From NCBI GenBank assembly GCA_023429265.1, contig JAEYVS010000101.1, positions 1 to 11,993 on the forward strand: 11,993 nt of DNA. Reading direction: 5' to 3'. The notes below the pieces were generated by a model. The model did not search any database, was not told where the DNA came from, and saw only the letters and a program-made list of their open reading frames with translations. The position numbers and the translations under genes are program-made. Origin of the DNA: Bacteroidota bacterium (lineage in GTDB: Bacteria > Bacteroidota > Ignavibacteria > Tepidaquicellales > Tepidaquicellaceae). This document shows positions 8,266-11,993 of the stretch, piece after piece; position 1 is the first letter of the stretch; the number at the start of each line of letters is the position of its first letter.

Positions 8266-8817
8266 TTAATTCAGGGCTATATCACCTTGTTTAAAACGCT
8301 TTCTAAGCACTTCGAGCTGGTGCCTTATACTGGCATCCAGTACAACATCCTTAATTTTTACTATGAATCCGCCAATAAGGTCCGGATCAACAGTAAATGA
8401 AGGTTTGCTGTTCAATTTTGTGTATGAATCTATCTTCTCTTTGATCTGTTTCTTCTCTTCATCGGAAAGCTCCATCGCGGAAGTGACTTCCACGGTAAGA
8501 ACTCCCTCTTTCTCGTTCTTCAGCTCAAGGAAATTCGTCAGGATATCTACTATATGCTCATCCCTATGTCTTTCAATTAGAAGCAGCATTAGATTAAGCG
8601 TAAGCTGAGACACCTTCCCTTCGAATATCTCCTTTACAACCGATGTCTTCTTCACCTTGTCGATAATTGGACTTTCGAAGAAAAGCTCGAGATCGCGGTT
8701 TGATCTAATTGTCTTTAAAACCATATCCACGTCCTCAGAAAGCTTATCGACTTCTCCTATCGACTTAGCTTCATCATACATTGCATTGGAATATCTTCTC
8801 GAAATCCGTTCAAGCAT
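8266..8817 (-). CDS. atpH: F1Fo ATP synthase delta subunit (OSCP homologue)
   Basis: Peripheral stalk protein of 183 aa that joins the b dimer to the top of F1. The N-terminal helical domain opens with ISRRYSNAMYDEAKSIG, the usual RRYA-AL-like start. The C-terminal region has VDPDLIGGFIVKIKDVVLDASIRHQLEVLRKRF, the conserved delta signature. Length is normal. The ATG at 8817 lacks a clear Shine-Dalgarno motif; the 33-nt gap to atpF is AT-rich, so translation may depend on coupling with atpF. Position between atpF and atpA is standard. Confidence 0.96.
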   Translation of the reverse strand: MLERISRRYSNAMYDEAKSIGEVDKLSEDVDMVLKTIRSNRDLELFFESPIIDKVKKTSVVKEIFEGKVSQLTLNLMLLLIERHRDEHIVDILTNFLELKNEKEGVLTVEVTSAMELSDEEKKQIKEKIDSYTKLNSKPSFTVDPDLIGGFIVKIKDVVLDASIRHQLEVLRKRFKQGDIALN

Positions 8818-8850
8818 TTTTTAATATTTGTGTTGTTTTAACAATTCTGC

Positions 8851-9411
8851 TTAATTCTTCGGTACCTTGGACAAAAACTCCTCGACAAGCTTTTTCTGCT
8901 TATCCTTGTCCAGTGTTTCCGAAATGATCTTTTCAGCAGCTTCGATCGCTAAGTCTGATATCTTATCTTTAAGATCGTCCATAGCTGAGTTCTTTTGCTG
9001 CTCGATCTCTGCTTTAGCCTGCTCGATTATTTTCTTCGAATCCTCGTTAGCCTTCTGTTTCAGTTCATCTCCCAGCTTGCTTGCCATTTCCTTTGCCTGG
9101 TTTATAATTTCCATTGACTTGGCATTGGCTTCAGCAAGATTCTTCTTATTCTGTTCGATCAGCTGCAGAGCTTCCTGGTTAAGCTTTTCAGCATTATCCA
9201 GGGAGTTCTTAATTGACTCTTCCCTCGAATTCAAAGCATTGAGGAGTGGTCCCCACGCTATCTTTCTCAATAATATGAGAAGAAGAACAAAGATGATGAT
9301 CGTCCAGATTATGAGACCCGGATTGATCGATAGCAATGAAGGCTTCTCTCCCGTATCCTGCTGAAGGAATATGAGCAGATTGTTAAATAGTAAAGTCAGG
9401 TAATAAGCCAT
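8851..9411 (-). CDS. atpF: F1Fo ATP synthase b subunit
   Basis: Membrane-anchored peripheral stalk protein of 186 aa. A hydrophobic N-terminal stretch (about 3-17, possibly a signal-like extension) precedes the hallmark NPGLIIWTIIIFVLLLILL (30-48) membrane helix and RKIAWGPLLNAL. The remainder is a long charged right-handed coiled coil (about 58-175) that dimerises and reaches up to delta. Length is in the usual range for a single b subunit, and no b' gene is seen. The ATG at 9411 has an AGGA motif 6 nt upstream. It lies 53 nt after atpE and 33 nt before atpH. Confidence 0.96.
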   Translation of the reverse strand: MAYYLTLLFNNLLIFLQQDTGEKPSLLSINPGLIIWTIIIFVLLLILLRKIAWGPLLNALNSREESIKNSLDNAEKLNQEALQLIEQNKKNLAEANAKSMEIINQAKEMASKLGDELKQKANEDSKKIIEQAKAEIEQQKNSAMDDLKDKISDLAIEAAEKIISETLDKDKQKKLVEEFLSKVPKN

Positions 9412-9464
9412 GATGGTCCTGATTTAAAATTGTTAGTAAATTATGTCGTTATCCGTCGTACGGC

Positions 9465-9683
9465 TTACTTAAGCGCAAGAAGGATACAGATAACAAGTCC
9501 GAACAGTGCAGCACCTTCGATAAGCGCAGCAGCAATGATCATCGATGTCCTTACTTCACCGGTTGCTTCAGGCTGTCTTCCTGTTGCTTCCATAGCTGAA
9601 GCAGCTAATTTACCGATACCTATTCCAGCACCGATAACTGTTAAACCTGCTCCGAGACCGGCTCCTAAAAATGCAAAATCCAT
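9465..9683 (-). CDS. atpE: F1Fo ATP synthase c subunit (proteolipid), proton type
   Basis: Hairpin membrane protein of 72 aa that forms the rotor ring. Helix 1 carries the glycine-packing motif GAGIGIG (18-24), the polar loop is RQPEA (36-40), and helix 2 has the ion-binding E56 in AALIEGAALFGLVI. Compared from memory with sodium-binding c subunits, the glutamine of helix 1 is isoleucine (I23) and the ES-T-x-x-Y positions are E-G-A-x-x-F, so a proton is the expected coupling ion. The ATG at 9683 has a strong AAGGAG (9692-9697) at 8-nt spacing, with a GC-rich hairpin directly upstream. The strong site fits the need for many c copies per complex. Confidence 0.97.
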   Translation of the reverse strand: MDFAFLGAGLGAGLTVIGAGIGIGKLAASAMEATGRQPEATGEVRTSMIIAAALIEGAALFGLVICILLALK

Positions 9684-9699
9684 TTTAAGTTCTCCTTTA

Positions 9700-9717
9700 C
9701 CCCTGGTATTCCCGGGG
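9700..9717 (-). promoter_or_regulatory. GC-rich hairpin directly upstream of the atpE ribosome binding site
   Basis: On the transcript, CCCC (9717-9714) pairs with GGGG (9703-9700). A one-base mismatch then follows, and GG (9712-9711) pairs with CC (9706-9705) around the loop AATA. The structure ends two bases before AAAGGAG. It stands out in an AT-rich spacer of 109 nt between atpB and atpE. It could block decay from the 5' side, mark an RNA-processing point, or set c-subunit output. The pairing is seen; the role is inference. Confidence 0.5.
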
Positions 9718-9792
9718 AATTGTTAATTGTTTTATTGAATATTATAAATAAAAAACTCTTTAATGACCCCAGGCCAATAACCCCTTCAAGGA

Positions 9793-10743
9793 TTAGTGAT
9801 CCTGGTGAATTGCCATATTAATATATAGCGTGGCAAGCATCGTAAAGATGTATGCCTGCAGCAATGCAATAAATATCTCAAGCAAATAAATAAATAACGC
9901 AAACGGTACCGCTATCACAGCCCCCGCGTACGATAATATGAATATCAAACCTATCAGCGATAAAATGATGATCGAGCCTGCAGTGATATTTGCAAAAAGC
10001 CTCATTAATAGAGAGAAAGGCTTTGTGAATAGACCAATGAACTCAACAACGATCATAACAGGCAATACGAAGACCGGCACTCCCGGAGGAATAAGCCCCT
10101 TCATATATCCCCATACACCGTTCTTCTGCATACCCTTTATCTGCGTCAGAATGAAAACTATGATGGCAAGCGATGCCGTCACGTTAATATTCTTTGTAGG
10201 CTGAGCCATGAATGGGACCAGTCCGAGCAGGTTACAGAACATTATGAAGAAAAATAATGTAAGGAAGAATGGAAGCATCCTTAGACCTTCTTTACCCATA
10301 TTCGGTACTACGATCTCATCCCGGATAAATACAACCAGCACCTCTATCAGATTTCCCAGACCCTTTGGATGCCTGTTTTTTGTATTTGCCCTTGCAGCCG
10401 TTCCCAGTAATACTATTAAAAGTATCGCCACAATAAACATCATAAATGTCATCTTTGTCGGGGAAAGGTCTATCTCAAAACCGCCTATGTTTATCGGTGG
10501 AAAATGTGGCATATACAGCTTGCCGAGGAAATAAAAATCTACGTAATGATGGTCTACTATCTTATCTATAATGTCGAGCTTCTCAGTCTCTTCTTTCTTT
10601 TCGACTGTGCTCGAAGTGGTGTCCTGTGCGAATAAGCTTCCCGCTGTCGGAGCAAAGCTCAACGCGGTAAAAGCGAATAATGTGATGAGTAATTTCTTCC
10701 CTAATGAATTCAAAAGACAGGTTAAATTATGCTTAAAGCTCAA
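9793..10743 (-). CDS. atpB: F1Fo ATP synthase a subunit
   Basis: Stator half-channel protein of 316 aa. The N-terminus has a lysine pair and a hydrophobic run ending in SLFAQ (about 16-40), a signal-peptide-like extension common in AtpB of Bacteroidota relatives. Membrane helices follow from about residue 97. The key helix has EFIGLFTKPFSLLMRLFANI with R248, the essential arginine facing the c ring, and the last helix carries E289 and Q296 in YLLEIFIALLQAYIF. The start is uncertain: the longest form uses TTG at 10743, with no ATG upstream before a stop and no good Shine-Dalgarno motif; a second in-frame TTG at 10713 would give a more compact signal peptide. It begins 17 nt after the atpI-like gene. 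Confidence 0.95.
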   Translation of the reverse strand: MSFKHNLTCLLNSLGKKLLITLFAFTALSFAPTAGSLFAQDTTSSTVEKKEETEKLDIIDKIVDHHYVDFYFLGKLYMPHFPPINIGGFEIDLSPTKMTFMMFIVAILLIVLLGTAARANTKNRHPKGLGNLIEVLVVFIRDEIVVPNMGKEGLRMLPFFLTLFFFIMFCNLLGLVPFMAQPTKNINVTASLAIIVFILTQIKGMQKNGVWGYMKGLIPPGVPVFVLPVMIVVEFIGLFTKPFSLLMRLFANITAGSIIILSLIGLIFILSYAGAVIAVPFALFIYLLEIFIALLQAYIFTMLATLYINMAIHQDH

Positions 10744-10760
10744 ATCCGGTATAATTAAAA

Positions 10761-11213
10761 TTATTTTGTGATTTCTCCGCTTTCGGCGGAATCTCCGCTC
10801 GCTGCGGAATCTTTCTTCCCTTTGATAAACTTATCCTTATTGGGAAAGATATACATCATCTCGAGAAAAAGGAACAGGAAGTAATATATGAATAGCGACA
10901 TTACAAAATTGACTTCCTCGAATTTAAAAAGTGCAAGACCTATTGCGACATACCCTGTCATTATCAGTATCCTCACCATCAAACTTCCCAGCAGCCTTGA
11001 ATAAAAAACCGAATTACTCTTGTCAAGACCTGAGAGCACTACCTTAACGCCGACTATTACATTCAGAATGCAGAATATCAGGTTAGATACTATCGCCGGG
11101 TAATCTACCGGATTTCCAAGACCCTGCATTATCATCACAAAGACAACTGATGCAGTCAAACCTGCTAATACAACCCACACTGAAAACTTCACATATCCCG
11201 TCTGATCCTTCAA
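10761..11213 (-). CDS. atpI: AtpI-like four-helix membrane protein of the ATP synthase operon
   Basis: Small membrane protein of 150 aa with four predicted helices (about 9-30, 41-61, 74-96, 101-122) and a charged tail. Size, topology, the arginine R81 at the start of helix 3 and its place between atpZ and atpB match AtpI-type proteins (ATP synthase protein I), proposed to assist c-ring assembly and, with AtpZ, cation transport. Sequence similarity is weak by eye, so the name rests largely on context. The start is TTG (11211-11213), which overlaps the atpZ stop in a 4-nt TTGA. The tail holds a tandem DSAASG-DSAESG repeat coded by an 18-nt hairpin repeat. Confidence 0.7.
   Translation of the reverse strand: MKDQTGYVKFSVWVVLAGLTASVVFVMIMQGLGNPVDYPAIVSNLIFCILNVIVGVKVVLSGLDKSNSVFYSRLLGSLMVRILIMTGYVAIGLALFKFEEVNFVMSLFIYYFLFLFLEMMYIFPNKDKFIKGKKDSAASGDSAESGEITK
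10774..10809 (-). repeat. tandem 18-nt hairpin repeat in the end of the atpI-like gene
   Basis: Two adjacent imperfect copies on the plus strand: TCTCCGCTTTCGGCGGAA (10774-10791) and TCTCCGCTCGCTGCGGAA (10792-10809). Each has a 5-bp inverted repeat, TCCGC with GCGGA, around a 5-nt loop (10781-10785 and 10799-10803). Read on the minus strand they encode DSAASG and DSAESG at the protein's C-terminus. The copies differ only inside the loop region. They end 10 nt before the stop codon and about 30 nt before atpB. Confidence 0.75.
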
Positions 11214-11521
11214 ATCTTTCCGTTGTCCTTTTCTAATTGCTTCTTTTTCCTGGCTTCCTTATCCAGCTTTGTGAGGTATTGTATCTTCATAAAGAAGCTG
11301 TAAAATCCCCCTCCAAAACCCAGGAAGGTTAAAATCAGTGTAAGCACCGGGAAAGTATCGAAGACCCCCTTATCCAGCCAGTAACCCAGGAAGAAAAAAA
11401 ACACTATTGTCACTGCAAGCTGGATACCGAGCCCCGAATACTGCATTGTCCGGGAATCCGTTTGTATCAAGGGTTTTGACACTATCTCCCTTAAAGAACT
11501 TCGTTTATTTTTAGTCTCCAT
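11210..11521 (-). CDS. atpZ: AtpZ-family small membrane protein
   Basis: Protein of 103 aa at the head of the ATP synthase operon. A basic, soluble N-terminus (1-26) is followed by MQYSGLGIQLAVTIVFFFFL (26-45) and GYWLDKGVFDTFP, then a second helix with LTFLGFGGGFYSFF (64-77). This Y-x-G-LG-Q---GYWLD--P----G--GG-- pattern is the AtpZ/AtpI family (putative F0F1-ATPase subunit, Ca2+/Mg2+ transporter). Two helices and a lysine-rich tail are typical. In alkaliphilic Bacillus, AtpZ and AtpI were reported to support magnesium and calcium uptake for the synthase. The ATG at 11521 lacks an obvious Shine-Dalgarno motif. A promoter lies 25-57 nt upstream, and the stop overlaps the atpI-like start. Confidence 0.88.
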   Translation of the reverse strand: METKNKRSSLREIVSKPLIQTDSRTMQYSGLGIQLAVTIVFFFFLGYWLDKGVFDTFPVLTLILTFLGFGGGFYSFFMKIQYLTKLDKEARKKKQLEKDNGKI

Positions 11522-11545
11522 ATTTATATATGAGCCTTAAATAAA

Positions 11546-11577
11546 CAAACTTAAAATTAACGAAATCGCCCCTCAAA
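11546..11577 (-). promoter_or_regulatory. Bacteroidetes-type -33/-7 promoter of the atp operon
   Basis: On the minus strand TTTG (11577-11574) is followed after 20 nt by TAAGTTTG (11553-11546), an exact match to the TAnnTTTG -7 box with TTTG at -33 used by the primary sigma factor of Bacteroidetes. The -7 box ends 24 nt before the atpZ ATG, so the leader would be short. It lies between the terminator of the preceding gene and atpZ, exactly where the operon promoter should be. Confidence 0.65.
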
Positions 11578-11648
11578 AGCAATTGACTAATTCAGGGATT
11601 TGGAGAGTTTTTTTGAGATTAGAACATAAATCGTAAATTATACTGCCT

Positions 11649-11679
11649 AAAAAAACCGCCCAGCCAAACAAACTGAGCG
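11649..11679 (-). terminator. intrinsic terminator of the T9SS-protein gene
   Basis: On the minus strand CGCTCAG (11679-11673) pairs with CTGGGCG (11663-11657), 7 bp including one T-G wobble, around a 9-nt loop. It is followed by G and a run of seven T residues (11655-11649). It insulates the atp promoter from the gene at the right edge. Confidence 0.8.
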
Positions 11680-11690
11680 CCCCTAATGTT

Positions 11691-11761
11691 GTCATTCCCG
11701 CGGAAGCGAGAATCCATTTTTATAGCCGTTGTTGGTGTTTTAGCGAAGCGTCACCAACAAC
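11691..11761. repeat. palindromic repeat-like block with two hairpins
   Basis: Two inverted repeats lie between the T9SS-protein stop codon and its terminator. The first is ATTCCCGC (11694-11701), loop GGAA, GCGAGAAT (11706-11713), 8 bp with one mismatch, preceded by GTC and followed by CC. The second is a perfect 10-bp pair GTTGTTGGTG (11728-11737) and CACCAACAAC (11752-11761) around a 14-nt loop. The first resembles the GTCATTCCCGC...GCGGGAATCC palindromes scattered in many bacterial genomes. A dispersed, non-coding repeat is likely; only one copy is in the window, so copy number is unproven. Confidence 0.5.
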
Positions 11762-11768
11762 ACTTATA

Positions 11769-11993
11769 CTACTTCACCAGCACCATCTTCTTCACCATAT
11801 TAAATGCCTTTCCGTCATCCACGCTGATCCTGTAAAAATAAACCCCGCTGGCAAGCCCTGAACCGTTAAACTCACTCACATATCTGCCTGCTGTCCTGAA
11901 TTCGTTATTCACCAGCTTCACTACCTCACGTCCTAATATATCATATATCACCAACTGCACCTTTCCCTCTTTCGGCAGCGCGAACTGTATCTT
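11769..11993 (-). CDS. C-terminal end of a T9SS-secreted protein (sorting domain), partial
   Basis: The 3' end of a larger gene that runs off the window's right edge; 74 codons are visible. The reading frame is open to the last base and begins KIQFALPKEGKVQLVIYDIL. It continues through GREVVKLVNNEFRTAGRYVSEFNGSGLASGVYFYRI to the end VKKMVLVK. This is the type IX secretion system type A C-terminal sorting domain (Por secretion tail), which directs proteins across the outer membrane and is removed or used for surface attachment. An apparent GTG start at 11960 is internal, because the domain's first strand lies upstream of it. The passenger part and function are outside the window. It shows the organism has T9SS cargo. 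Confidence 0.93.
   Translation of the reverse strand, partial: KIQFALPKEGKVQLVIYDILGREVVKLVNNEFRTAGRYVSEFNGSGLASGVYFYRISVDDGKAFNMVKKMVLVK

Noticed and set aside
8867..9364. Long rightward open frame opposite atpF (165 codons)
   Set aside because: It is a serine- and phenylalanine-rich antisense reading of the lysine/glutamate-rich coiled coil of AtpF, with no family signal.
9453..9463. CCGT-CGT-ACGG hairpin after atpE as an internal terminator
   Set aside because: Stem of only 4 bp with no T run, so it is too weak to call.
9684..9792. Internal promoter before atpE (TATAAT-like in the spacer)
   Set aside because: A TATAAT-like hexamer exists on the minus strand but has no -35 or -33 partner at a suitable distance.
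10208..10534. Rightward open frame opposite atpB
   Set aside because: Antisense to a certain membrane protein gene; its composition is that expected from the complement of hydrophobic codons.
11769..11960. Stand-alone 63-residue protein starting at GTG 11960
   Set aside because: The frame is open to the window edge, and the residues before the GTG (KIQFALPKEGK) belong to the same sorting domain, so this is a truncated large gene.

Overview
The window looks like a chromosomal segment from the Bacteroidota/Chlorobiota/Ignavibacteriota group, and I lean towards Ignavibacteria-like. The clues are: a type IX secretion C-terminal sorting domain at the right edge; an AtpZ/AtpI-headed ATP synthase operon that lacks atpD and atpC; an AtpB with an N-terminal signal-like extension; a Bacteroidetes-style -33/-7 promoter (TTTG, 20 nt, TAAGTTTG); and a sigma-54 activator beside an LptE-type lipoprotein, an arrangement known in this group. 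The assignment is inference from gene content, not a phylogeny.

Left part (1-4110). After a short AT-rich divergent region, which probably carries the first codons of a leftward secreted protein at 1-30, comes a tight rightward cluster. It holds a sigma-54 activator with no sensor domain, an LptE-like lipoprotein, a membrane GT2 glycosyltransferase of the cellulose synthase/CslA type, and a TPR protein. Spacings are 1 nt, 10 nt and an 8-nt overlap, so they are probably one transcript. The theme is outer membrane and glycan biogenesis, with the TPR protein as a possible scaffold.

Middle (4104-5800). A leftward NFACT/RqcH-family gene (ribosome-associated quality control) converges on the TPR gene, and their stop codons interleave. 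Upstream of it is an intrinsic terminator that closes the ATP synthase operon.

Right part (5801-11521). A leftward operon runs atpZ, atpI-like, atpB, atpE, atpF, atpH, atpA, atpG. It encodes Fo (a, c, b), the delta, alpha and gamma subunits of F1, and two small membrane proteins of the AtpZ/AtpI type. The beta and epsilon subunits are absent and must lie elsewhere. The c subunit has a proton-type site (E56 without the polar residues of sodium c-rings). Three genes (atpG, atpB, atpI-like) start with TTG. A hairpin precedes the atpE ribosome binding site, and a tandem 18-nt hairpin repeat sits inside the end of the atpI-like gene, just before atpB.

Right edge (11546-11993). The leftward 3' end of a T9SS-secreted protein gene is followed by a palindromic repeat-like block, an intrinsic terminator and then the atp promoter. 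I see no CRISPR, transposase, tRNA or rRNA. The window is mostly conserved housekeeping, and I found no clear new defence or mobile system. The most unusual items are the palindromic repeat sequences, one outside and one inside a coding region.
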